Source: CAYUHK01 sp964475165 (GTDB taxonomy: Bacteria > Verrucomicrobiota > Kiritimatiellia > JAAZAB01). Taken from it: a stretch of 33,346 nucleotides of DNA. Made by a program: the position numbers and the translations under genes. The notes beneath the pieces are model-generated. The model ran no database searches. It was not told the DNA's origin and was given only the letters and a program-made list of their open reading frames with translations. The stretch covers positions 1-33,346 of the forward strand of contig CAYYVN010000014.1 in NCBI GenBank assembly GCA_964475165.1, read 5' to 3'. This document shows positions 8,073 to 16,446 of this stretch, piece after piece. The stretch's first letter is position 1. The number at the start of each line of letters is the position of its first letter.

Positions 8073-9035
8073 ATGAAAGTATTGGTGACAGGCTCCGCAG
8101 GATTTATCGGATTTCACGTTAGCCAGGCGCTCCTGGCTGATGGCCATGAAGTTTGCGGATTGGATAACTTCAGCGATTATTACGCTGTCAAATTGAAGCG
8201 CGACCGCCAAGCTCTGCTGGCCGGCCAGCCGGGGTTTCAGGGGGTGGAAGGCGATTTATGCGATCAATCCGCTCTGCAGGATTTATTCCGCACCCATCGC
8301 TTTGAGCGCGTGTGCCATCTGGCAGCCCAACCGGGTATTCGCTATTCATTAACGCATCCTTTCGTCTATCAGAAATCTAATCTGGAAGGGTTTCTGAGTC
8401 TATTGGAAGCCTGTCGTGCCAGCCAGACGCCGCGTTTGGTTTATGCTTCCAGCTCGAGCGTCTATGGCGGCAACAGCAAGCTGCCTTTTGCGGAAAGCGA
8501 CGGGGTGGATCATCCCATCAGCCTCTATGCGGCCACCAAGAAGGCCAATGAACTCATGGCGCATGTCTACAGCCATCTCTATGGCCTGCAAAGCATTGGC
8601 CTGCGGCTCTTCACTGTCTATGGTCCCTGGGGCCGACCGGATATGGCCGTCTGGCTCTTTACAGCCGCCATGCTGCGTGGGGAGACGATCAAGGTCTTCA
8701 ATCACGGTCAGATGCAGCGCGATTTCACTTTCATCGCTGATATCGTGGCCGGCATTAAAAGCGCTTTACTGACTGAAAAGCTGCCCGCTTATGCTGTTTA
8801 TAATCTGGGTCATCACCAGCCGGAAAACCTGATGGATTTAATCAATCTACTGGCGACGGAACTAGGCGTTCAACCGCGCCTGGAAATGCTGCCGCATCAA
8901 CCCGGCGATATGCAGGCTACCTATGCCGATATTGAACAGGCGCGGCGGGCGCTCGGGTTCAATCCCAGCACGCCACTCTCGGCTGGCCTGTCGCAATTCG
9001 TGCAATGGTTCCGATCCTATCACGGCTTATCATGA
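8073..9035 (+). CDS. UDP-glucuronate 4-epimerase-like NAD-dependent sugar epimerase
   Basis: A 320-residue extended short-chain dehydrogenase. The NAD-binding GSAGFIG is at 7-13, the ASSSSVYG strand at 125-132 and the catalytic YxxxK at Y152-K156. The segment YGPWGRPDMA (183-192) is typical of UDP-glucuronate 4-epimerases (CapI/LspL group), which make UDP-galacturonate for surface polysaccharides. The start at 8073 gives MKVLVTGSAGF, the usual family N terminus; the frame extends upstream but without a plausible start. Its stop overlaps the ATG of the ABC permease gene (ATGA), so the two are coupled. Epimerisation of another UDP-sugar remains possible. Confidence 0.85.
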   Translation: MKVLVTGSAGFIGFHVSQALLADGHEVCGLDNFSDYYAVKLKRDRQALLAGQPGFQGVEGDLCDQSALQDLFRTHRFERVCHLAAQPGIRYSLTHPFVYQKSNLEGFLSLLEACRASQTPRLVYASSSSVYGGNSKLPFAESDGVDHPISLYAATKKANELMAHVYSHLYGLQSIGLRLFTVYGPWGRPDMAVWLFTAAMLRGETIKVFNHGQMQRDFTFIADIVAGIKSALLTEKLPAYAVYNLGHHQPENLMDLINLLATELGVQPRLEMLPHQPGDMQATYADIEQARRALGFNPSTPLSAGLSQFVQWFRSYHGLS

Positions 9036-9880
9036 CCTGCTCCGTTCAGCCCTGCCAGTCAGTCAAGACCAGCCCAGCGCAAGCTGGTGCAGGTTGTTTT
9101 TTGCGTCAACGCCGCCTGATCTTCGATATGGCGCGGCAGGATTTCCGCAATCGTTATGTCGGCGCCATGTTGGGGTTGGTCTGGAGTTTTGTGCAGCCGC
9201 TGGTGATGACCTTGATCCTATGGGCGGTGATCACCCTGGCCTTTAACACCAATGCGGTGCGCGGCGTGCCCTTCGCGCTCTGGCTCCTGACAGGCCTGGC
9301 GGCCTGGAACTATTTCTCCGAAGCGCTCTTTATGACCACGGGCGTGTTTCAGGAATATGCTTTTCTGGTGAAAAAAGTGCGTTTCGATATCACGATTCTG
9401 CCACTGGTGAAAATAGGATCCACCTTGGTGGCCCATATCATCTTCTTACTGATCGTGATGCTCATCCTCTGGAGCAGTGGTATCTGGCCATCGCTTTACT
9501 GGCTGCAGCTGCTCTATTATATGCTGGCGCTGGTGATGCTTTTGCAGGGACTCAGCTGGCTGACTTCTGCCCTCAATGTTTTCGCGCGGGATGTGGCTTA
9601 TATCGTGAATGTTTTGCTGCAATTCGGGTTTTGGATGACGCCTATCTTCTGGGATTCGGGCATGCTCCCCGAACGCTATCAGCAATCCTTGGCTCTTTTC
9701 ATCAAATTAAATCCATTGGCTTATATCGTGCTTGGCTACCGCCAAAGCTTTTTCCTGCATACGCCCTTCTGGGCTGATATGAGCGCGACCCTTTATTTCT
9801 GGGCCATAACCGGCGCCTTACTGCTGGCTGGCGGTCTGGTTTTCCGCAAACTTAAACCGCATTTCGCCGATGTTTTATGA
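9032..9880 (+). CDS. ABC-2 type polysaccharide export permease
   Basis: A 282-residue membrane protein with about six hydrophobic segments. It has the pattern of Wzm/TagG-like permeases: an amphipathic RQRRLIFDMARQDFRNRYVG stretch before the first membrane span, LGLVWSFVQPL, WMTPIFW, LNPLAYIVLGYR and the C-terminal RKLKPHF. Such permeases export undecaprenyl-linked O-antigen, capsule or teichoic acid across the inner membrane together with an ATPase. The ATG at 9032 overlaps the epimerase stop. No ATP-binding partner is encoded nearby; the next gene, ispH, is convergent and overlaps the 3' end by 6 bp. Confidence 0.85.
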   Translation: MTCSVQPCQSVKTSPAQAGAGCFLRQRRLIFDMARQDFRNRYVGAMLGLVWSFVQPLVMTLILWAVITLAFNTNAVRGVPFALWLLTGLAAWNYFSEALFMTTGVFQEYAFLVKKVRFDITILPLVKIGSTLVAHIIFLLIVMLILWSSGIWPSLYWLQLLYYMLALVMLLQGLSWLTSALNVFARDVAYIVNVLLQFGFWMTPIFWDSGMLPERYQQSLALFIKLNPLAYIVLGYRQSFFLHTPFWADMSATLYFWAITGALLLAGGLVFRKLKPHFADVL

Positions 9881-10729
9881 AGGATCGGCGCGCAGGGCGG
9901 CGATCACCTTCTGCCAGGTGCTCGGCGGGGTAGAGGCCCCGGCGGTGATGCCCACGGAACGCTGACCAACGAGCCAGCGCCGATCTATTTCCTCCGCCGT
10001 TTGAATCCAATAAGAGCGTGGATTCAAAGCTCGGGAGATTTCGTAGAGCCGCCGGGTATTGGCACTGGTGCGCGAGCCAATGATCAGCATAACATCATTC
10101 TGCAAGGGTAAGGTTTTGATTTCAGCCTGTTTGAGACGCGTAGGATTACAGATCGTATTGAAAAAGACGAGCTGTGGAATGACCTTTTGCAGGGCGCGCA
10201 CCATATTTTCCACGCGCTCCAGATGCTGAGTGGATTGCACCACCAACGCCGCCCGGCGCAAGCGGCTGATGCTCTGCCAGGGAATCTCTTGGGAAGGTTC
10301 AATCACCAGGGCGCGCCGGCTGATCTGACCCACAATCCCGCGCACTTCATCGTGCTGGCGGTCGCCCAAGACGATAATGCGGTAGCCGCGCCGATCCATC
10401 CGCCGCACGATCCGGTGGATTTCCTTGACCATAGGGCAGGTGGCATCCACCAGGCGATAGCCACTGCGGCGCGCGCGGCGCACTTGAGCGCGCGGCGCGC
10501 CATGTGCTCGCAGCAGCAGAATCCGCTTGGTGGCTGGTTGCAAGCGCTTGATTTTGCGCAAGCCAGCTTGTTGCAGGTCTTGAATAACCGTCTCGTTATG
10601 CACGAGATCACCCAGCATATAGATGGGTGCATGGCGGCCGGCCAGGTCCTGGGCGATCCGGATAGCGCGGCGCACGCCGAAACAAAACCCGGCTGAACGA
10701 GCGAGATTGATTTGAATCTGCTTAGCCAT
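9875..10729 (-). CDS. ispH: 4-hydroxy-3-methylbut-2-enyl diphosphate reductase (IspH/LytB)
   Basis: A 284-residue enzyme of the last step of the MEP pathway, making IPP and DMAPP with a [4Fe-4S] cluster. The three cluster cysteines are visible: C16 in AGFCFGV, C98 in DATCPMV and C194 in TICNPT. Substrate-binding His residues lie at H44 (LVHNE) and H76 (RAHGA), and the proton-relay glutamate is E128 in HDEVRGIVG. The C-terminal GITAGASTP block is intact. The protein is slightly shorter than the usual 310 residues. An AGGGTAAAG ribosome binding site precedes the ATG. The gene is monocistronic here and divergent from the polyol dehydrogenase. Confidence 0.95.
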   Translation of the reverse strand: MAKQIQINLARSAGFCFGVRRAIRIAQDLAGRHAPIYMLGDLVHNETVIQDLQQAGLRKIKRLQPATKRILLLRAHGAPRAQVRRARRSGYRLVDATCPMVKEIHRIVRRMDRRGYRIIVLGDRQHDEVRGIVGQISRRALVIEPSQEIPWQSISRLRRAALVVQSTQHLERVENMVRALQKVIPQLVFFNTICNPTRLKQAEIKTLPLQNDVMLIIGSRTSANTRRLYEISRALNPRSYWIQTAEEIDRRWLVGQRSVGITAGASTPPSTWQKVIAALRADPS

Positions 10730-10842
10730 CTTTACCCTGGCAGCCTTGTTGGGAATCGGCCCGAGAGGAGGTTCCCGCGCTCAGCGCCCAACTCTTACTA
10801 TGCCCGATTGCTTACAGACTGCCAAGATAATCCGCGCGGAAG

Positions 10843-10871
10843 ATGACTTTTCCCCGAGAGCTTGCTATGCT
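10843..10871 (+). promoter_or_regulatory. Candidate promoter of the polyol dehydrogenase gene
   Basis: ATGACT at 10843-10848 and TATGCT at 10866-10871 are 17 bp apart. The predicted transcription start falls at about 10878, the A of the start codon, so the message could be leaderless. Confidence 0.35.
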
Positions 10872-10877
10872 GAGGCT

Positions 10878-12089
10878 ATGCAAAAAGTTTTTGTGGGGTT
10901 CGGATTCGGCGCCATTCAAGGCGGCTTATTTCTGTATGAAGCCTTTCGTTCGGCTAATTTCGGCCGCCTGGTAGTGGCCGAGGTGCAGCCGGAAATTGTG
11001 CGCGCCCTGCGGCGGGCCCAGGGGCGTTATATGGTGAATGTGGCCACGGCCACCGCTATTGAGCAAAACGCCGTTGCGGGAGTCGAGGTTTTTAATCCAG
11101 CCGAGGCCAGCGATCGCGCCGCTCTGATTGAAGCTATTGCCCAGGCCGATGAGATCGCCACCGCTCTGCCCAGCGTCGACTTTTACAGCAGTGGCGCCCC
11201 GCAGCAATCAGTCGCCGCCCTCATCGCCGCCGGCTTGCGCCAGAGCGCCGGCCGCCGCACGGTGATCTATGCGGCCGAGAACCATAACCAGGCCGCGGAA
11301 CGGCTCGCGGCGAGTATCCTGGCGCAAGGATCGATCGCGGCGGATGCTTTAAGGGCCCGCGCGCAATTTTTGAATACGGTTATTGGCAAAATGAGTGGGC
11401 TTGTGCAGGACGCCGCTCAAATCCGGCAGCAAAACCTGGCCCCTCTCACCGAGGATCTGCCGCGTTGTCTGCTGGTGGAAACCTTCAATCGCATTCTGAT
11501 CTCGCGCATTACCTGGCGGGATTTCCAGCGGGGTATCGCCGTCTTCGAGGAAAAGGATCAGCTGCTGCCGTTCGAGGAGGCCAAATTGTTCGGGCATAAC
11601 GCCACCCATGCCCTGCTGGGCTATCTGGCACGCTTGCAAGGCTATGCCTTCATGGCCGATTTACGCCAAGATAGCGCCCTGCTGGCTTTGGGCCGCGCAG
11701 CTTTCCTGGAGGAATCGGGGCGGGCCCTCTGTGCCCGCCATCGCGGTTTTGATCCGCTTTTCACGCCAGCTGGCTATCAGGCCTACGCCGATGATCTTCT
11801 GGAACGTATGTTGAATCCTTTTTTACAGGATGCTGTGGCGCGTGTGGTGCGCGATCCACGGCGTAAACTGGGCTGGGATGACCGCCTGCTGGGCACTATG
11901 CGCCTGGCCTGGCAAGAGGGCATTGAGCCCTGGCGCTATGCCAGGGGCGCGCGAGCGGCCTTGCGCATGCTGGAGGAAGAGGAACACGCGCAGCCGGAAG
12001 AGCTGTTGCAAGCCCTCTTGAGCCAGGCGCCGGCGGAAGCCGAGCTGGCCCAAGCCCTGCAAAGCTTGATTCTCAAAAGCCAGCTTTAG
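10878..12089 (+). CDS. Mannitol-1-phosphate 5-dehydrogenase-like polyol dehydrogenase
   Basis: A 403-residue protein of the long-chain polyol dehydrogenase family. The N-terminal Rossmann segment is VFVGFGFGAIQGG at about 4-16. The central AAENHNQAAERL and the C-terminal catalytic region EEAKLFGHNATHALLGYL keep the active-site lysine (K236) and the nearby His of the K..N...H pattern. Family members oxidise mannitol-1-phosphate or related sugar alcohols with NAD. The start was set at ATG 10878 because the Rossmann fold begins at once; upstream codons in frame look like non-coding sequence. No PTS or kinase gene is adjacent, so the substrate is open. Confidence 0.75.
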   Translation: MQKVFVGFGFGAIQGGLFLYEAFRSANFGRLVVAEVQPEIVRALRRAQGRYMVNVATATAIEQNAVAGVEVFNPAEASDRAALIEAIAQADEIATALPSVDFYSSGAPQQSVAALIAAGLRQSAGRRTVIYAAENHNQAAERLAASILAQGSIAADALRARAQFLNTVIGKMSGLVQDAAQIRQQNLAPLTEDLPRCLLVETFNRILISRITWRDFQRGIAVFEEKDQLLPFEEAKLFGHNATHALLGYLARLQGYAFMADLRQDSALLALGRAAFLEESGRALCARHRGFDPLFTPAGYQAYADDLLERMLNPFLQDAVARVVRDPRRKLGWDDRLLGTMRLAWQEGIEPWRYARGARAALRMLEEEEHAQPEELLQALLSQAPAEAELAQALQSLILKSQL

Positions 12090-12228
12090 CCTGGCTGGCC
12101 GGAGCTAGCCAAAAAAAAACTGCGATGGCTAGCGGCGGCACTGGTAAAAAAATGCGCCAGCGGATATATTGGGCTGGGCTGAGGGCAGGGGGAAAGGCCG
12201 CAAGCAGTCCAGGGAAAGGGAGGGGCGT

Positions 12229-13101
12229 ATGAAAAAAATAGTGGCCATGGCGCTGGCGCTGCTTCTGGCCGGCGGTGCCCTGGCGGAAACTTCGCGGCCC
12301 ATCGATCTATTATGCTTATTTGCCGAGGAAGGCAATGAGCACCAGGTTAAAGCCCTGCTTCTGCAAGATCCAACCTTGGTCAACGACCGAGGCGGCAATG
12401 GCTTCACTCCCTTACACTGGGCCGCGGGTGCCGGCCATAAACGCGTGGCCGATATCCTCCTGGCCCAAGGCGCCGCCATCGACGCCCGCGATGATGCCGG
12501 GGCCACACCCTTGCACTTGGCGGCCTTCAAGGGGCAGGCGGCCCTGGTCGGACTTTTATTGGCGCACGGCGCTGAACCAGGCGCCCAGAACCTCAAAGCC
12601 CGCACGCCCCTGCATGATGCCGCCGGGATGGGCCATTATCGGATATTGGAAATGCTCTTAGCCAAAGGCGCGCCGATTGATCAGGGCGATATGGCTGCTA
12701 TGACCCCTCTGCTTCTGGCCGCCCAATATGGACAGACCAAAGCCCTGGCTTTACTGCTCAAGAAAGGTGCCGATCTTAAGCTCAGAAACGCACAGGAAGC
12801 CAGCGCTCTGCATCTCAGCGCGCAATATGGACATTACGCCGCCAGCAAGCACCTCTTGGGAGCCGGGGCCGATCCCAACCTCCATAACCAGCTGGGGTTC
12901 ACACCGCTGCATTATGCGGCTATGCGCGGCGATGTGGATCTGGTGCGTTTACTGGTGGGCAGAGGCGCTCAGGCCAACCTGCCGGATAAGCATGCGCAAA
13001 CCCCCTTACATTGGGCGGAATTGAAGGGGCACGCGGCTGCCGCCACGCTGTTGCGTCAGGCTACCGGCGCTGCCACCGCCAGCAGCCCTGAAATGAACTA
13101 A
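12229..13101 (+). CDS. Exported ankyrin-repeat protein
   Basis: A 290-residue protein. The first 19 residues are a clear signal peptide (MKK, hydrophobic core, ALA before E20), so the protein is exported. From about residue 55 to the end lie seven ankyrin repeats of 33 residues, each with a variant of TPLHxAAxxG followed by LLxxGAxxxxxD. Such repeats bind other proteins; no catalytic domain is present. A strong GGGAGGGG ribosome binding site fixes the start at 12229. The DnaJ-like gene starts 8 bp after the stop, so the two may be cotranscribed. Confidence 0.85.
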   Translation: MKKIVAMALALLLAGGALAETSRPIDLLCLFAEEGNEHQVKALLLQDPTLVNDRGGNGFTPLHWAAGAGHKRVADILLAQGAAIDARDDAGATPLHLAAFKGQAALVGLLLAHGAEPGAQNLKARTPLHDAAGMGHYRILEMLLAKGAPIDQGDMAAMTPLLLAAQYGQTKALALLLKKGADLKLRNAQEASALHLSAQYGHYAASKHLLGAGADPNLHNQLGFTPLHYAAMRGDVDLVRLLVGRGAQANLPDKHAQTPLHWAELKGHAAAATLLRQATGAATASSPEMN

Positions 13102-13109
13102 GCACTGAT

Positions 13110-14114
13110 ATGAGCCTTAAATTTAAGGATTATTATAAAACCTTGGGCGTAGCGCGCTCGGCTTCCGCCGATGAGATCCGCAAGGCCTATCGTAAACTGG
13201 CGCGGCAATATCATCCGGACGTCAACAAGAAAGCCGATGCGGAAAGCCGTTTCAAGGAACTCTCCGAAGCCTATGAGGTGCTCAGCGATCCGGCTAAACG
13301 CCAGCGCTATGATGAGCTGGGCGCCAATTATCGCGCCGGCCAGGATTTCCGGCCACCACCCGGCTGGGAGAAGATGCATTTCAATTTCCAGGATCGGCCG
13401 GCGGGCGGGCGCGGCGGCTTCCGCACAGCTGGCATGGGCGGCTTCAGCGATTTTTTCGAAATCCTTTTTGGGGGTGGCGGGCAGTTGCGTGATATGCCCT
13501 TCGGCGATGCCAGTCATCGGCACGGCGCCGCGCAATGGCAGGCGCGCGGCGATGACCATACCGCCACGCTAGTCATTGATCTGGAAGATGCCTTTCATGG
13601 CATGCACAAAACCATCAGCCTGCAATCTTCCGAGGTGGGCCCCGATGGTAAAATCCAGCGGCGGACCCGCACTTATAAAGTGCGCATTCCGCCTGGCACA
13701 GTGGTCGGGGCGCGGATCCGCCTCAGCGGCCAGGGCGGCCGGGGCGCGGGCGGAGGGACAGCTGGCGATCTGTATTTGCAAGTGCATATCGCCCCGCATG
13801 CCTTGTTCACCCTGAATGGGCGTGATCTGGAAATGAAGATTCCGGTGACACCCTGGGAAGCGGCCCTGGGCACCAAGCTGCGGATCAAGACCATGGATGG
13901 CCATGCCTTTGTGACTCTGCCGCCCGGCACTCAGGGCGGCCAACGCTTCCGACTGAAAGGCAAGGGCATGCCCGGCAGACAACGCCAAGCCGCCGGCGAT
14001 CTCCTGGCGGTGGTGCAGATTGTGATTCCACGCCAGCTGGGCGAACGCGAGAAAAAGTTGTTTGAGGAATTGAGCCGCGCCTCGACCTTCAACCCACGCC
14101 AAGACCAGGGCTAG
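13110..14114 (+). CDS. DnaJ-class co-chaperone without zinc finger (CbpA-like)
   Basis: A 334-residue protein. The J domain spans about 6-70 with the HPD motif at 35-37 (YHPDV), which stimulates the ATPase of DnaK. A glycine/phenylalanine-rich linker (about 75-140) with a FSDFFEILFGGGG element follows, then two beta-sandwich substrate-binding domains (150-330). The cysteine-rich zinc finger of DnaJ itself is absent, placing it with the CbpA/DjlA-like class. The start codon has no obvious ribosome binding site, fitting coupling to the ankyrin gene 8 bp upstream. Its stop overlaps the convergent membrane protein gene by 4 bp. Confidence 0.88.
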   Translation: MSLKFKDYYKTLGVARSASADEIRKAYRKLARQYHPDVNKKADAESRFKELSEAYEVLSDPAKRQRYDELGANYRAGQDFRPPPGWEKMHFNFQDRPAGGRGGFRTAGMGGFSDFFEILFGGGGQLRDMPFGDASHRHGAAQWQARGDDHTATLVIDLEDAFHGMHKTISLQSSEVGPDGKIQRRTRTYKVRIPPGTVVGARIRLSGQGGRGAGGGTAGDLYLQVHIAPHALFTLNGRDLEMKIPVTPWEAALGTKLRIKTMDGHAFVTLPPGTQGGQRFRLKGKGMPGRQRQAAGDLLAVVQIVIPRQLGEREKKLFEELSRASTFNPRQDQG

Positions 14115-14521
14115 ATATCAATAATCGGCCCGCCTGGAGGCGGGCTGGGCCTCTGATCCGGCAGGACCCGCCGCGCGTGCAGATAGGGGCGCGGGCGGCC
14201 GAAAAAGAAACTCACCAGACTGATAACCACCCCGCCGGCCAGGGCCGACCAGAAACTGGCGATATGCAATCCGGGCACCAGCCAGGCCGTCAGTTCAAGC
14301 AAGAGCGCATTGATCAAAATCAGGAATAACCCGAGGGTGATCATAATAAAGGGCATGGAGATCAGCATGAGAACCGGCTTGACGAAGGCATTCAAAATGC
14401 CCAAGACCAAGGCGGCAATCAAGAGACTATGCCAGACGTCATAGGTGATGCCAGGGATGATATAGGCGGCCACCCAGACTGCCACAGTTAGAATCAACCA
14501 ACGTCCCACGGTTGCTATCAT
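14111..14521 (-). CDS. Small four-span membrane protein of the phage-holin superfamily IV type
   Basis: A 136-residue protein with four hydrophobic segments and a proline-rich cytoplasmic tail. The ILNAFVKPVLMLISMP segment followed by LGLFLILINALLLELTAW is characteristic of the family named after a mycobacteriophage holin (PF04020). Most members are chromosomal proteins of unknown function. The start at 14521 follows a perfect AGGAGGT ribosome binding site; the longer frame to 14557 is not needed. There are no phage genes around, so the holin name should not be read as prophage evidence. Confidence 0.8.
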   Translation of the reverse strand: MIATVGRWLILTVAVWVAAYIIPGITYDVWHSLLIAALVLGILNAFVKPVLMLISMPFIMITLGLFLILINALLLELTAWLVPGLHIASFWSALAGGVVISLVSFFFGRPRPYLHARRVLPDQRPSPPPGGPIIDI

Positions 14522-14602
14522 AGAGACCTCCTCTTGGCCAAGACCATACCCAGTCAATCAAGCAGAAAAGGGGGCCAGGGTCAAGAGCCTTGCTGAAAAA
14601 AC

Positions 14603-14630
14603 TTGCTTAGCATATCGGGCCGGCTATCAT
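14603..14630 (+). promoter_or_regulatory. Candidate promoter of the desulfoferrodoxin gene
   Basis: TTGCTT at 14603-14608 and TATCAT at 14625-14630, 16 bp apart, precede the desulfoferrodoxin start by about 70 nt. The match is moderate. Confidence 0.3.
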
Positions 14631-14702
14631 TCCTTGAGATAGGTCCATCGCCCCCGGCGGGGTATGGAAGCTGAGCCTCAAACCAACCAGAGGGAGGAAG
14701 CC

Positions 14703-15080
14703 ATGACTAAAAAGCAGGAAGTCTATAAGTGTCTGATCTGCGGCAACATCGTGGAAATGCTGCATGAAGGCGTGGGCCAATTGGTTTGCTGCGGCCAGCC
14801 GATGAAGCTTTTCGAGGAACAAACCGAGGATAGCGGCTATGAGAAACATGTGCCGGTGATCGAAAAAACAGCCGAAGGCATCAAGGTCACCGTGGGGGGC
14901 GTCCGGCATCCCATGGAAGAAAAGCATTACATTGAATGGATCGAGCTCAACACCGGAGAAAAGGTTTATCGTCAATTCTTGAAGCCGGGTCAGGAGCCGG
15001 TGGCGCTTTTCAAATGTGCCCTGACCGAAAAGGTCACTGCCCGTGAATACTGCAATATTCACGGCTTATGGAAAGCCTAG
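14703..15080 (+). CDS. dfx: Desulfoferrodoxin (superoxide reductase, two-iron type)
   Basis: A 125-residue protein that reduces superoxide to peroxide in anaerobes. The N-terminal desulforedoxin domain has the four iron cysteines C10, C13, C29 and C30. The superoxide reductase domain has the catalytic iron ligands H49 (YEKHVPV, with E47 and K48), H69, H75, C117 and H120 (EYCNIHGLW). All ligands of both iron sites are present, so this is the full class I protein. A GAGGGAGG ribosome binding site precedes the ATG. A long GC-rich hairpin follows the gene. Confidence 0.95.
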   Translation: MTKKQEVYKCLICGNIVEMLHEGVGQLVCCGQPMKLFEEQTEDSGYEKHVPVIEKTAEGIKVTVGGVRHPMEEKHYIEWIELNTGEKVYRQFLKPGQEPVALFKCALTEKVTAREYCNIHGLWKA

Positions 15081-15100
15081 TGATTTTGCTTGCGATGAAG

Positions 15101-15134
15101 CCCTGGCCGCGGCGGCGCGGCCAGGGCCAGTTTT
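15101..15134 (+). terminator. Probable rho-independent terminator after the desulfoferrodoxin gene
   Basis: CCCTGGCCGC at 15101-15110 and GCGGCCAGGG at 15117-15126 form a perfect 10-bp stem with a 6-nt loop, followed after CCAG by TTTT at 15131-15134. The U run is short, so read-through into the uronate isomerase gene is possible. Confidence 0.55.
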
Positions 15135-15169
15135 GGCGCCGGAGATCAGGATAGGAGAGGGGAAGAGCT

Positions 15170-16434
15170 ATGCCGAAAGTTGCGCCTGCCAAATTACAAG
15201 CCATGATCAAGGGGATTGTTACCCGCCAACCGGTGGTGGATATCCACACCCATCTTTTTGATCCGGCCATGGGCGCCCTCTGCTTGTGGGGCATTGATGA
15301 GCTGCTGACCTATCATTATATCGTCTCCGAATTTTTCTGTGCCAGACCGGATATCGATTATCAAAGTTTTTTCAATCAATCCAAGGCGCAGCAAGCCGAT
15401 CTGATCTGGACGGAGCTCTTCATCCGCCGTTCGCCGATCNNNNNNNNNNNNNNNNNNNNNNNGAGGCTTGCCGTGGGGTTTTAACCATCCTGCAGGCTTT
15501 GGGTTTGGATCCCAAAACCAAATCCTTGGCGGCTTTTCGGCGTTATTTTAACAAGCAAAAGATAGCGGCCTACACGGCCAAAGTATTCAAGCTGGCGGCG
15601 GTTGATTATGTTTATATGACCAACGATCCGCTGGATGATACCGAGCACAAAATATGGCAAAAAGGCTTTGAGCGCGACCCCCGTTTTCTGGGCGCTCTGC
15701 GCCTGGATAGCGCCCTGATGGCCTGGCCGCGCGGCGTGGCGCGGCTGCAGGCTTTGGGCTATGCCGTGGATGAGGCTTTAACCGGCAAGACCCTCGCCGA
15801 AGTGCGCCGCTATTTGAACGACTGGTGCCAACGGATCAAGGCCCACTATATGGGCATCAGCCTGCCGCCCTCCTTCCGTTATCCGGAGCGCACCTCCAGC
15901 TTGAATAATTTATTAGTGCAAGCGGTACTGCCGGTGGCGCGCGAACGCGGCCTGCCCCTGGCCCTGATGCTGGGCGTGAAAAAACTCACCAATCCGGCTT
16001 TGGGTCTGGCGGGGGATTCGGTGGCTAAAAGCGAAATTGAGACCCTGGAACAGCTGGCCGCCGATTTCGCCGATAATCGCTTCCTGGTGACCTATCTGGC
16101 TCGCGAGAACATGCATGAACTATGCGTCGCCGCGCGCAAGTTCAAGAATATCACGCCCTTTGGCTGCTGGTGGTTTCTGAATACACCCTCTCTCATAGAG
16201 GAGATAACGGCCACCCGCCTGGAACTCTTGGGGCTTTCGTTCATCCCCCAACATTCCGATGCGCGGGTTCTGGAACAATTGATTTATAAGTGGGATCATG
16301 CGCGCACTGTTATCGCGCGGGTCCTCACCGAAAAGTATGCTGATCTAACCCAAGCCGGCTGGCCGGTGAGTGCGGCTGAAGTACGCCGTGATTTCCAGAT
16401 CCTCTTTGGCGCCGCCCGCCTACGTTCCCCCTGA
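15170..16434 (+). CDS. Glucuronate/uronate isomerase-family protein, interrupted by an assembly gap
   Basis: Two open frames on either side of the N run belong to one protein of about 420 residues. The N-terminal part has PVVDIHTHLFDP, the first metal-binding motif of amidohydrolase-fold uronate isomerases, and LLWGIDELL-like sequence. The right part resumes in frame with EACRGVLTILQALGLDP just after the Ns and continues with MTNDPLDD, FGCWWFLN and a KWDHAR segment. These enzymes convert glucuronate or galacturonate to fructuronate or tagaturonate. The left frame and right frame differ by one base across the 23 Ns, which only means that the gap length is not exact. A GGAGAGGGGAAG ribosome binding site supports the start at 15170. 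Confidence 0.8.
15440..15462. other. Assembly gap (23 Ns)
   Basis: A run of 23 N lies inside the uronate isomerase gene. The real sequence here is unknown, and 23 is not compatible with an uninterrupted frame. Confidence 1.
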
Positions 16435-16446
16435 AAGGGGAGGCCC

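Noticed and set aside
12094..12119. Intrinsic terminator after the polyol dehydrogenase gene
   Set aside because: A 7-bp stem with a CGGA loop is followed by a run of A, not T, on the plus strand. On the minus strand the T run precedes the hairpin, so neither strand has a proper terminator.
14111..14521. Prophage holin
   Set aside because: The family name is historical. The neighbours are chromosomal housekeeping genes, and there are no lysis or structural phage genes in the window.
15170..16434. Uronate isomerase pseudogene with frameshift
   Set aside because: The apparent frame change falls inside the N run and both sides are well conserved, so the gap length is a better explanation.
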